From Corynebacterium bouchesdurhonense (GTDB lineage Bacteria; Actinomycetota; Actinomycetes; Mycobacteriales; Mycobacteriaceae), in assembly GCF_900078305.2 (NCBI RefSeq), contig NZ_LT546028.1, forward strand, positions 732,948 through 796,947: DNA of 64,000 nt, in the 5' to 3' direction. Shown one piece after another: positions 28,185-36,175 of this stretch; positions within the stretch are counted from its first letter, which is position 1, and each line of letters begins with the position of its first letter. The position numbers were made by a program, and so were the translations under genes. The notes beneath the pieces are model-generated. The model had not been told where the DNA came from. It searched no databases and saw only the letters and a program-made list of their open reading frames with translations.

Positions 28185-28286
28185 ATGGGCTCAGTGATTA
28201 AGAAGCGCCGCAAGCGCATGTCCAAGAAGAAGCACCGCAAGATGCTGCGCCGCACCCGCGTGCAGCGTCGCAAGCTGGGTAAGTAA
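28185..28286 (+). CDS. Ribosomal protein bS22 (AURKAIP1/COX24-domain peptide)
   Basis: A 33-residue, extremely basic peptide ([20 protein letters not shown]..., ending QRRKLGK). It is nearly identical to the mycobacterial protein long annotated as an AURKAIP1/COX24-domain peptide and later seen in ribosome structures as bS22, near the decoding region of the small subunit. GAGG lies 8 bases before the ATG. A TATGCT -10-like element at 28052 suggests its own promoter, giving a leader of about 120 bases. It is easily missed by gene callers because of its size. Confidence 0.92.
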   Translation: MGSVIKKRRKRMSKKKHRKMLRRTRVQRRKLGK

Positions 28287-28303
28287 CGCCCCGCGAGGCT
28301 TGC

Positions 28304-28338
28304 AGCCCGTTTCCGGTACGTTCCGGGAGCGGGCTTTT
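28304..28338 (+). terminator. Terminator of the bS22 gene
   Basis: Imperfect inverted repeat AGCCCGTTTCCGG (28304-28316) and CCGGGAGCGGGCT (28323-28335), followed by TTT. A GCGTCGANAAGC motif (minus strand, 28339-28350) abuts it. Confidence 0.7.
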
Positions 28339-28340
28339 GC

Positions 28341-29375
28341 TTATCGACGCCCCCTTGCAGCCCACACAACCCCCGCCGCAACCGCCCCCGCGGCCGCGGC
28401 CGGGGCGAGGTAGGAGCGCGCGAGGCGGCGCACCGAGCGGTAGTCCCGCACCGCCCAGCCCCGCTGCCTGGCATACCGGCGCAGCTTGCGGTCCGGGTTG
28501 ACCGCCACCGGCGAGCCGACCATCTCCAGCATGGGCAGGTCATTGATGCTGTCCGAGTACGCGGTACAGCGCTCCAGGTCCAGCTGCTGGATGGCGGCCA
28601 GGGCCGCCACGGCGTGCTGCTTGCCCGGCCCGTGCAGGATGTCGCCCACGAGGCGGCCGGTGAACTTCCCGTCCTCCTCCTCCGCCACGGTGCCCAGCGC
28701 TCCGGTGAAGCCGAGGCGCTCCGCCAGCGCCTGCCCGATCTGCACCGGGGTGGCGGAGACCAGCCACACCTGCTGCCCGGCGGCGATGTGCATGGCGGCG
28801 AGGTCCACGGTGGACTCGTAGGCCTTGGTCAGCATGTGCCGGTCCACGATGTCCTTGCACAGCGCCTGGAGCTCCGCCACGGACTTGCCCTTGACAATGC
28901 TGAGCGCCTGCTCGCGGCCTTCCGCGATATCCGCCGGGTTTTCGGAGCCGGAGAGGCGGTAGCGCAGCTGCTTGACCAGGGCCGGGGCCAGCTCGCGCAC
29001 CGAGATGAAGCGGCGCTTGGCCAACTCCTCTGCCAGCAGGATGAGCGACGAGCCCTGGATGAGGGTGTTGTCCACGTCGAAGAACGCCGCCGCGCCCGTG
29101 TCCACCGGCACGTCCGGGTCGGGCTGCGTGAGGTGCGGCCGGCCCGCCGCGGCGAAGGCGCCGCCCACGGAGTGCACGCCCACCGAGAAGTCCTCGATCC
29201 CGATGCCGAAGGTTTCCTCGATCGCGGCGGCGGCCGCGGCCTCGCCGGCCGCGCGCTGGGCCTCCTCGTCGATCGGCGGCAGCGCGAGATCTTCGAAGAA
29301 GCGGCGCAAGTTGCCGTGGGAGACGGACCACTGGGCCAGGATTTCCTTCGGCTCGGCCATCGCTTCCGTCACCAT
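28341..29375 (-). CDS. HAD-IB family phosphatase with C-terminal membrane-like segment
   Basis: HAD-superfamily hydrolase of subfamily IB, 344 residues. Motif I is AAFFDVDNTLIQGSS, motif II is VWLVSATPVQIG, and motif III/IV is CTAYSDSINDLPMLEMVG. These match the SerB-like/acyl-phosphate family seen beside hemA in mycolata. The N-terminal 95 residues are an acidic, alanine-rich extension, and the C-terminus has a hydrophobic stretch (LAPAAAAGAVAAGVVWAARG) that may anchor it. The substrate is not evident. It is divergent from the glutaredoxin-like gene. Confidence 0.85.
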   Translation of the reverse strand: MVTEAMAEPKEILAQWSVSHGNLRRFFEDLALPPIDEEAQRAAGEAAAAAAIEETFGIGIEDFSVGVHSVGGAFAAAGRPHLTQPDPDVPVDTGAAAFFDVDNTLIQGSSLILLAEELAKRRFISVRELAPALVKQLRYRLSGSENPADIAEGREQALSIVKGKSVAELQALCKDIVDRHMLTKAYESTVDLAAMHIAAGQQVWLVSATPVQIGQALAERLGFTGALGTVAEEEDGKFTGRLVGDILHGPGKQHAVAALAAIQQLDLERCTAYSDSINDLPMLEMVGSPVAVNPDRKLRRYARQRGWAVRDYRSVRRLARSYLAPAAAAGAVAAGVVWAARGRR

Positions 29376-29461
29376 CTTTCTCCGGGGTGTCGGCCCGGGG
29401 TGCTAGCTTATGCGGGTTGGCGCTAATGGTACCGCTATCGCGTCCGCGGGAAGGAGCTGCA

Positions 29462-29782
29462 ATGTCTGCGGGGAATGAAAGGTCTACGCCCACGGAGCCG
29501 ACGGTTGGGCCGACGGTGGAGTTGATGGTGCGCTCCACGTGCGGGTCGTGTGCGAGGGTGGCGGCGCAGATTACGCCGGTCGTCGACAAGCATGATGCCC
29601 ACCTTGTGCTGGTTGACGTGGACGGCGACCCTGAGCTGGCCGCGGAGTACGGGGACCGGGTGCCCGTGGTGGTGATAGACGGCGAGGAGTTCGCGTGCTG
29701 GGAAGTGGACAACGCGGAGCTGGAGGCGGAGCTTTCGGGCCTTCGGGGTGGGAGGGAACCCGAGGGCTATACTTTCGGTTGA
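29462..29782 (+). CDS. Glutaredoxin-like protein upstream of hemA
   Basis: A 106-residue thioredoxin-fold protein. After about 20 polar residues it has VELMVRSTCGSCARVAAQI with a CxxC active site, then HLVLVDVDGDPELAAEYGDRVPVVVIDGEEFACW, the cis-proline region of DUF836-type glutaredoxins. A homologue precedes hemA in mycobacteria (Rv0508). GGAAGGAG lies before the ATG at 29462. It ends 22 bases before hemA, so it is probably the first gene of the hem operon. A link to heme synthesis is inferred from position only. Confidence 0.85.
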   Translation: MSAGNERSTPTEPTVGPTVELMVRSTCGSCARVAAQITPVVDKHDAHLVLVDVDGDPELAAEYGDRVPVVVIDGEEFACWEVDNAELEAELSGLRGGREPEGYTFG

Positions 29783-29804
29783 TTTTGAGTTTGGGAGGCG
29801 TTGC

Positions 29805-31145
29805 GTGAGCGTACTGGTGGTAGGGATGTCGCACAGGTCTGCGCCGGTGGCGCTGCTTGAGCGGCTCAGCATGGACGACTCCGTGCAGCGCCGCACCGCG
29901 ACAGCGCTGGTGGAGCGGGCGTCGCTGAGCGAGGCCATGATTATCTCCACCTGCAACCGGCTGGAGATCTACACGGTAACCAGCGCGTTCCACTCCGGCG
30001 TGGAGGACGTGCTGGCGGTGCTGGCGGACGTCTCAGGCGTGTCCGACGCGGAGCTGCGCTCCTACCTCTATGTGCGCTACGCGGATGCCGCGGCCGAGCA
30101 CCTGTTCTCCGTGGCCGCGGGGCTGGATTCGATGGTGGTGGGCGAGCAGCAGATTATCGGCCAGGTACGCGCCGCCTACCAGGACGCGGCGGACCGCGGC
30201 ACCGTGGGCGCGACCCTGCACTCGCTGGCGCAGACCGCGCTGCACACCGGCAAGCGCGTGCACACCGAGACGGACATCGACGATGCCGGCAGCTCCATGG
30301 TCACCTTCGCGCTGGACGAGGCGATGCAGCTGTTGGGCCTGGACACCCTTGAGGGGAAGACGGCGCTGGTGCTCGGTGCGGGCGCGATGAGCTCCCTGGC
30401 TGCCACGCAGCTGGGCAAACGCGGCGTGGACAAGCTGATCTTGGCCAACCGCACCCGCTCGCGCGCCGAGCGGGTGGCGGAGCACTCCCGCGAGGCGGGG
30501 GTGCCGGCGGAAGTGGTGGACTTCAACGCCCGCGCGGGCGCGCTGGCGCGGGTGGACTTGGCCGTGTCCGCCACGGCGTCGGACGGCTTCACCATCACCG
30601 CCGAAGACATCTCCGGGCCCACCGTGCTGGTGGACCTCTCGCTGCCGCGCGACATCGCGGACGACGTGACGCAGCACGTCGGGGTGCACCTGATCAACAT
30701 CGAGTACCTGCACGGCCGCCGTGGGCAGACGAAGACGAAGGACTCGTTGGCGCTGCGCCGCGCCCAGGACATCGTCGCCGAGGAGGCGCTGGCCTTCGGC
30801 TCGCAGCAGCGCGTGCGCGAGGTTGCGCCGACGGTGGCGCGGTTGCGCCGCTCGGCCGCGGAAATCCAGGCCGAGGAACTGGGCCGGTTGCGCGGGAAGC
30901 TGCCCCACTTGAGCGAGGAGGACTTCGAGCAGGTGTCGCGCTCGCTCAAGCGCGTGGTGGACAAGCTCCTGCACACCCCGACGGTGAAGATCAAGGAGCT
31001 GGCCGCGTCCTCGGAGCCGGTCAGCGTGGAGATGGCCATCGAGGAGCTGTTCGGGCTCGAGCAGGCTTCCGGCGCCGCCTCCATCGCAGTGGACGCCCAG
31101 CGGCTTCCCCGCCCAGAAGAGATGAACGCAAAGGAGCACTCATGA
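29805..31145 (+). CDS. hemA: Glutamyl-tRNA reductase
   Basis: First committed enzyme of C5-pathway tetrapyrrole synthesis, reducing glutamyl-tRNA(Glu) to glutamate-1-semialdehyde with NADPH. The 446 residues run from the GTG at 29805, supported by GGGAGG. The catalytic cysteine is Cys50 in [22 protein letters not shown] and the NADPH site [21 protein letters not shown] follow, and the C-terminal dimerisation helices are present. Its stop overlaps hemC by 4 bases. The partner HemL is coded at 43.7 kb. Confidence 0.96.
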   Translation: MSVLVVGMSHRSAPVALLERLSMDDSVQRRTATALVERASLSEAMIISTCNRLEIYTVTSAFHSGVEDVLAVLADVSGVSDAELRSYLYVRYADAAAEHLFSVAAGLDSMVVGEQQIIGQVRAAYQDAADRGTVGATLHSLAQTALHTGKRVHTETDIDDAGSSMVTFALDEAMQLLGLDTLEGKTALVLGAGAMSSLAATQLGKRGVDKLILANRTRSRAERVAEHSREAGVPAEVVDFNARAGALARVDLAVSATASDGFTITAEDISGPTVLVDLSLPRDIADDVTQHVGVHLINIEYLHGRRGQTKTKDSLALRRAQDIVAEEALAFGSQQRVREVAPTVARLRRSAAEIQAEELGRLRGKLPHLSEEDFEQVSRSLKRVVDKLLHTPTVKIKELAASSEPVSVEMAIEELFGLEQASGAASIAVDAQRLPRPEEMNAKEHS

Positions 31146-32023
31146 TGCGCATCGGCACCCGCGGTTCCCACCTCGCGGTCACCCAGTCCGGCCACGTCCG
31201 GGACCAGCTCATTGCACACGGCGCCCAGGCGGAGCTGCAGATTGTCACCACCGCCGGGGATCTCTCCCAGGCGCCCGTGGAGCGCATCGGGGTGGGCGTG
31301 TTCACCTCCGCGCTGCGCGACGCGCTCTTCGCGGGCACCGTGGACGTGGCCGTCCACTCCTTCAAGGATCTCCCCACCGCGGAGGAGCCGCGCGCCCACT
31401 TGGTCGTACCCGAGCGCGAGGACAACAGGGAGGCGCTCATCGCCCGCGACGGGCTGACGCTTGCAGAGCTGCCCGCCGGCGCCCGCGTGGGCACCTCCGC
31501 GCCGCGCCGCATCTCGCAGCTGCGCGCGATCCGCCCCGACCTGGACATCCGCCCGCTGCGCGGCAACATCGAGACCAGGATGGGCTACGTGGAGTCAGGG
31601 GAACTCGACGCCATCGTGCTGGCATTTGCTGGGCTTTCGCGCGGCGGGTACGGGGAGCGCGCGACGCAGCTTTTCGACGCCTCCGTGTTCATGCCCGCCC
31701 CAGCCCAGGGCGCCCTGGCGGTGGAGTGCCGGGCCGGGGACGCCAAGACCCGCGCCGCGATCGACGCCCTGGCTGACGCGGACGCCACCGCCCAGGCAAC
31801 CGCGGAGCGCCAGGTGCTGGCCGCGCTGGAGGCGGGCTGTACCGCGCCGGTGGCGGCGTACGCCACCGTGGACGGCGGCGAGATTACCCTGCGCGCGGGC
31901 GTATTCGCACTGGATGGGTCGACCCAGCTCACCGAGACGGCGCGGGGCACCGACCCCGTCTCCCTCGGCCGCTCGGTGGCGGCCGCGCTGCTGGAACGGG
32001 GCGCGGCGCAGATTATGGAGTAG
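31142..32023 (+). CDS. hemC: Porphobilinogen deaminase (hydroxymethylbilane synthase)
   Basis: Polymerises four porphobilinogens into hydroxymethylbilane, 293 residues. [18 protein letters not shown] opens the fold. [13 protein letters not shown] and [19 protein letters not shown] are the substrate-binding stretches, and the dipyrromethane-cofactor cysteine is in [12 protein letters not shown] near residue 232. Two ATG codons in tandem start it; the first overlaps the hemA stop (ATGA). A GC palindrome followed by TTTTTG just after the stop could be a weak terminator. Confidence 0.96.
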   Translation: MMRIGTRGSHLAVTQSGHVRDQLIAHGAQAELQIVTTAGDLSQAPVERIGVGVFTSALRDALFAGTVDVAVHSFKDLPTAEEPRAHLVVPEREDNREALIARDGLTLAELPAGARVGTSAPRRISQLRAIRPDLDIRPLRGNIETRMGYVESGELDAIVLAFAGLSRGGYGERATQLFDASVFMPAPAQGALAVECRAGDAKTRAAIDALADADATAQATAERQVLAALEAGCTAPVAAYATVDGGEITLRAGVFALDGSTQLTETARGTDPVSLGRSVAAALLERGAAQIME

Positions 32024-32185
32024 GCGGTCAGGCGCCGGCGCGGTTTTTGTTCCTGTTTTTGTTTCGCGGGCACTCCACTTTAAGGTGGAGGAGATACCAT
32101 ACGTCTTCTCGTCTCGGCGTCACCGGGGTCCGTTTGCACCCGTGATGGCCGGGACCACTATTTGTGCCATAGAAAAGATCGTTGC

Positions 32186-33949
32186 ATGACATTGGGAAAG
32201 ATCGTCTTTGTCGGCGCTGGGCCGGGCAACCCCGACCTGCTCACGATCCGTGCCCGCGAGGTACTGGAATCTAATGCTATAGCCCTGGTTGATCCGGAGG
32301 TCTCTGAGGGGGTCCGAAACGTGGTCGCGGCCCAGCTGCCGGTGCCGCAAACCAAGCTGGACAAGGCCGAGGCGGCGTACGAGGCGCTGGTCGCGGAGGC
32401 CAAGGAGGCCGGCGCCCGGCGCAAGCCGCCCCGCCCCGCCGCCCCCACCGCGGCCGAGGTCAGCGAGGTGGGATTGGGCGAAGAGGGGATCGTCGACAAG
32501 CTTAAGCTCGCGCTGGAGGAGTCCGCGGCCGCGGTCGAGCGCGGCGAAGGCGGCGAAGGCGACGTGGTGCGCCTGGTGTGCGGCAACCCCCTGACCCGCG
32601 ATTCCGTGATGGACGAGGTCTCCGCCGTGGCCGCCGCTGGCCTGGAGTTCCAGGTGGTGCCCGGAATGTCCCTGCCGTCCACCGTGCCCACCTTCGCCGG
32701 CATCGCGCTCGGCTCCACCTACACCGAGACCGACCTGGCCAACAGCTCCGTGGACTGGGACCAGCTGGCCACCGCGCCGCAGCCCCTGGTGTTCCAGGCG
32801 TCCAAGGAGCACCTGGAGGAGATGGCGCAGCAGCTCATGCAGCGCGGCTTTGCCGGCTCCACCGACGTGACTGTGACGGTCAACGGCACCACCCGCCTGC
32901 AGCGCACCTTCGACGCGACGCTTGAGACCGTGGGCAAGCTCGACGCGGACCTTTCAGGCCCGCTGATTGTCACCCTCGGCACCGTGGCAGACGAGCGCGC
33001 GAAGTACTCCTGGTGGGAGAACCGGCCGCTGTACGGGTGGCGCGTGCTCGTGCCGCGCGCCAAGGACCAGGCCGGGCCGATGAACGCGCGGTTGAGCTCC
33101 TACGGCGCCATCCCGCAGTCCGTGCCCACCATCTCCATGGAGCCGCCGCGCAACCCGGCGCAGATGGACCGCGCGATCAAGGGCATCGTGGAGGGTCGCT
33201 ACCAGTGGGTGGTCTTCACCTCCACCAACGCCGTTGACGCGGTGTGGGACAAGTTTGAGGAGCTGGGGCTCGATGCCCGCTCGTTCGCCGGCGTGCACCT
33301 GGCGGCGGTGGGGCAGCGCACCGCCGACGCGATCCGCGCCCGCGGCATGTTCCCGGAGCTGGTGCCCCACCGCACGAAGCAGAACGCGGCCGGCCTGGTC
33401 GAGGCGTTCCCCGACTACGTGGAGGACATTGACCCGGTCTCCCGCGTGCTGCTGCCGCGCGCCGACCTAGGCACCGACGTGCTGGTGGACGGCCTGGTGG
33501 AGAAGGGCTGGGAGGTCGACGACGTGGTGGCCTACCGCACCGTGCGCGCCGCCCCACCCGCGCCCGAGGTGCGCGACATGATCAAAACCGGCGGCTTCGA
33601 CGCGGTCTGCTTCACCAGCGCGTCCACCGTGAAGAACCTGGTGGGCATCGCCGGCAAGCCGCACCAGCGCACCATCATCGCCTGCATTGGCCCGATGACC
33701 GCGGCCGAGGCCCGCGAGCAGGGGTTGCGGGTGGATGTCGTCCCCGAGGTTGCTGACGTGCCTTCGCTTGTCGACGCCCTGGCCGACCACGTCGCTGACC
33801 TCCGCGCCGCAGGCCAGCTGCCGCCCCCGCGCAAGAAGCGCCGCGCCCGCCGCAAGCCGGCCGACGCCGCGGGAGATGTAGCGGCCGCGCAGGCGGGGGA
33901 GCCGGAGGGCACCGCCGATTCCGCGGGCGCGGAAGAACCGGAAGAATAG
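32186..33949 (+). CDS. hemD: Uroporphyrinogen-III synthase fused to an N-terminal SUMT-like domain
   Basis: A 587-residue fusion. Residues 1-265 resemble uroporphyrinogen-III C-methyltransferase (KIVFVGAGPGNPDLLTIRARE, FQVVPGMSLPSTVPTFAGIALGS). Residues 285-540 are uroporphyrinogen-III synthase (WRVLVPRAKDQAGPM, YQWVVFTSTNAVDAVW, VCFTSASTVKNLVG, IACIGPMTAAEAREQGLRVDVVP), which closes hydroxymethylbilane to the type III ring. The tail is basic then acidic. In the methyltransferase half the usual GDP signatures read GNP (GPGNPDLL and CGNPLT), so this half may be inactive. The ATG at 32186 has a poor ribosome binding site; a 160-base spacer separates it from hemC. Confidence 0.9.
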   Translation: MTLGKIVFVGAGPGNPDLLTIRAREVLESNAIALVDPEVSEGVRNVVAAQLPVPQTKLDKAEAAYEALVAEAKEAGARRKPPRPAAPTAAEVSEVGLGEEGIVDKLKLALEESAAAVERGEGGEGDVVRLVCGNPLTRDSVMDEVSAVAAAGLEFQVVPGMSLPSTVPTFAGIALGSTYTETDLANSSVDWDQLATAPQPLVFQASKEHLEEMAQQLMQRGFAGSTDVTVTVNGTTRLQRTFDATLETVGKLDADLSGPLIVTLGTVADERAKYSWWENRPLYGWRVLVPRAKDQAGPMNARLSSYGAIPQSVPTISMEPPRNPAQMDRAIKGIVEGRYQWVVFTSTNAVDAVWDKFEELGLDARSFAGVHLAAVGQRTADAIRARGMFPELVPHRTKQNAAGLVEAFPDYVEDIDPVSRVLLPRADLGTDVLVDGLVEKGWEVDDVVAYRTVRAAPPAPEVRDMIKTGGFDAVCFTSASTVKNLVGIAGKPHQRTIIACIGPMTAAEAREQGLRVDVVPEVADVPSLVDALADHVADLRAAGQLPPPRKKRRARRKPADAAGDVAAAQAGEPEGTADSAGAEEPEE

Positions 33950-33982
33950 GCCGGGTTGGGGGGGCGTCCTAAGATGGGGCGC

Positions 33983-35032
33983 ATGCCACTGCAACCCGAC
34001 TTCGAATCCGGCAACACCGACGTCTTCCTGCCCCGGCGGCCCCGCCGCCTGCGGCAGAACCCGCAGATCCGCGCCCTGGCCGCGGAGACCCGCCTGCACC
34101 CGGCGGACTTCATCCTGCCGGTGTTCGCCGCAGACGGGATCGGGGAGAAGCGCGAGATCTCCTCGATGCCGGGCGTGTACCAGCACACCACCGACTCGCT
34201 GAAAACGCTCTGCCACGAGGCGCTCGAGGCGGGCGTGACCTGCGTGGACGTGTTCGGCGTGCCGTTGGACGAGGACAAGGACGCCACCGGCTCCGTGGCG
34301 TGGGCGGAGGACGGCGTGCTCAACCGCACCCTCGCCGCCCTGCGCGAGGAGTTCGGCAATGACCTGGTGATTATGGCCGACACGTGCCTGGACGAGTTCA
34401 CCGATCACGGCCACTGCGGCGTGGTGCGCACCGACCGCTGGGGCCGGGACGTGGTGGACAACGACGCGACTCTGCCGCTGTACGTGAAGATGGCGGTGGC
34501 GCAGGCTGACGCGGGCGCGCACATCGTAAGCCCCTCCGGGATGATGGACGGCCAGGTGGGCGTTATCCGCGAGGCGCTCGACGCGGCCGGCCACCAGGAC
34601 GTGGCCATCATGGCGTACTCCGCAAAGTACGCGTCCAAGTTCTTCGGCCCGTTCCGGGACGCGGTCGGCTCCTCCCTCAAGGGGGACCGCCGCACCTACC
34701 AGCAGGACCCGGCCAACATCCGCGAGTCCCTCCTGGAAACCCAGCTGGACATCGACGAGGGCGCGGACTTTGTGATGGTCAAGCCCGCCATGCCGTACCT
34801 GGACGTGCTGGCCAAGGTGGCGGAGATGTCGCCCGTGCCGGTGGCCGCGTACCAGGTGTCCGGTGAGTACGCCATGATGGTGGCCGCTGGCCAGAACGGC
34901 TGGATCGACTTCGAGGAGACCATGATGGAGGCGCTGACCTCCATCAAGCGCGCGGGCGCGGACCAGATCTTCACCTACTACGCCATCGAGGCCTCGAAGC
35001 GGCTGCGCGGTGAGGGGGGCGACCGTGGTTAG
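33983..35032 (+). CDS. hemB: Delta-aminolevulinic acid dehydratase (porphobilinogen synthase)
   Basis: Condenses two 5-aminolevulinates to porphobilinogen, 349 residues. The two Schiff-base lysines are in [19 protein letters not shown] and [14 protein letters not shown]. The metal-loop sequence [15 protein letters not shown] lacks the full cysteine triad of zinc-type enzymes, pointing to the magnesium-type class. I prefer ATG 33983 ([10 protein letters not shown]) over an in-frame ATG at 33956. The end overlaps the next gene by 8 bases. Confidence 0.96.
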   Translation: MPLQPDFESGNTDVFLPRRPRRLRQNPQIRALAAETRLHPADFILPVFAADGIGEKREISSMPGVYQHTTDSLKTLCHEALEAGVTCVDVFGVPLDEDKDATGSVAWAEDGVLNRTLAALREEFGNDLVIMADTCLDEFTDHGHCGVVRTDRWGRDVVDNDATLPLYVKMAVAQADAGAHIVSPSGMMDGQVGVIREALDAAGHQDVAIMAYSAKYASKFFGPFRDAVGSSLKGDRRTYQQDPANIRESLLETQLDIDEGADFVMVKPAMPYLDVLAKVAEMSPVPVAAYQVSGEYAMMVAAGQNGWIDFEETMMEALTSIKRAGADQIFTYYAIEASKRLRGEGGDRG

Positions 35033-35642
35033 CCTCCCGCCGCCAAACCCGGGCTCCGGGTCGCACGTTGAGCCGCGTGCGGTCGCCGGCCCGCACCCCG
35101 AGAAGGGCTCGAAGCCGGAGGCCGTGCGCTACATGCTGGTCTGCTGGGCCGTGATGATCGCCGGCGAGCTGCTGCACCAGCTGCTCACCGTGATCTCGGT
35201 GGTGATCGACCCGGCGCCGCTGAAGGAATCCGCCAAGCAGGCCGCGAAGAGTCAGGGTGACGCGCTGAGCGATGCCACGCTCCATGCCGGTATGTGGGCC
35301 ACCGTGGTGGTGGCTGGGCTGATCCAGCTGGCTATCATCGGCGTCTTCGCGGCGGGTCTGAACGCGATCTCCTCGCAGAAGAAGTGGGCTCCGGGGGCTC
35401 GCCGGATGCTGCAGATCTTCGCCGGGTTCTTTGCCATCCGCGCCGCCGCGCTCTACGTCGCGCTGCCGAGCTCCACGGCGGTGCCGGGGGCGTTCTTCGC
35501 GGCCGACGGCATCATCCAGATCATCCTTGCCGTAGCGGGTGTGTTAGGCGTGATCTACTCTTCGCAGAAGGAATCGCGCGATTACGTGGAGGCGGGCGCG
35601 GACACGAAACCGGGCGGCGGTGCGGGCGGGCCCGCCCGATAA
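35025..35642 (+). CDS. Membrane protein in the hem operon, unknown function
   Basis: A 205-residue protein with a proline/glycine-rich N-terminus, then four hydrophobic segments ([83 protein letters not shown]) and a charged tail. Family not recognised. Its GTG start at 35025 lies within the end of hemB, preceded by GAGGGGGG, so expression is probably coupled to hemB. Confidence 0.75.
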   Translation: MVSLPPPNPGSGSHVEPRAVAGPHPEKGSKPEAVRYMLVCWAVMIAGELLHQLLTVISVVIDPAPLKESAKQAAKSQGDALSDATLHAGMWATVVVAGLIQLAIIGVFAAGLNAISSQKKWAPGARRMLQIFAGFFAIRAAALYVALPSSTAVPGAFFAADGIIQIILAVAGVLGVIYSSQKESRDYVEAGADTKPGGGAGGPAR

Positions 35643-35674
35643 AACCCGCCACATACATAAGGAGCGAGACGGGC

Positions 35675-36169
35675 ATGCCGAACATGTACCCAACGATGAT
35701 CTCCGACCCGAGCGATCGGAACCGCCGGTTCACCGGCGAGGTGGGCGACACCTGGCCGCAGTCCCTGAAGTGGGGCTACCGGTTGCTGCTCGCCGCGGCG
35801 GTGCTCATGCTCGTCACCGGGCTGATGCTGCTGAAATCGGGCGTGCCCGCGGACATCGACCCGGAGGTGCGGGGCACCTTCCGCGGAAACCTCTTCATCG
35901 TCTCCCTCGGCAACATCGTCCTGGGGCTCTGCCTCGCCGGCGCGGCGTCCTTTTTCGAGCGCGGGTCGAAGGCGGCCCGCCGGTGGGCGGCCGGGTTCGC
36001 GCTGGCGACCATCTTCCTCAACTTCGCCGGCTTCTTCGTCGGCGTGTCGGGCACGGTGTCTTTTGTCATCGTCGCCCTCGTCGCGTTCGCCATGTTCGCG
36101 GCGTTCCGCCCGGCGGCCAACGCGTATGTGGACGCGCAGAGCGGCGATCTGTGGCGGGGGGTGAAGTAG
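35675..36169 (+). CDS. Small four-helix membrane protein in the hem operon
   Basis: A 164-residue protein of unknown function with four membrane helices (LLLAAAVLMLVTGLMLLKSG, LFIVSLGNIVLGLCLAGAASFF, AGFALATIFLNFAGFFVGV, SFVIVALVAFAMFAAFRPAANAY). AAGGAG precedes the ATG at 35675. It lies between the preceding membrane protein and the ATPase-like gene, which starts 6 bases after its stop, so the three are tightly linked in one operon. Confidence 0.78.
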   Translation: MPNMYPTMISDPSDRNRRFTGEVGDTWPQSLKWGYRLLLAAAVLMLVTGLMLLKSGVPADIDPEVRGTFRGNLFIVSLGNIVLGLCLAGAASFFERGSKAARRWAAGFALATIFLNFAGFFVGVSGTVSFVIVALVAFAMFAAFRPAANAYVDAQSGDLWRGVK

Positions 36170-36175
36170 CCCACC

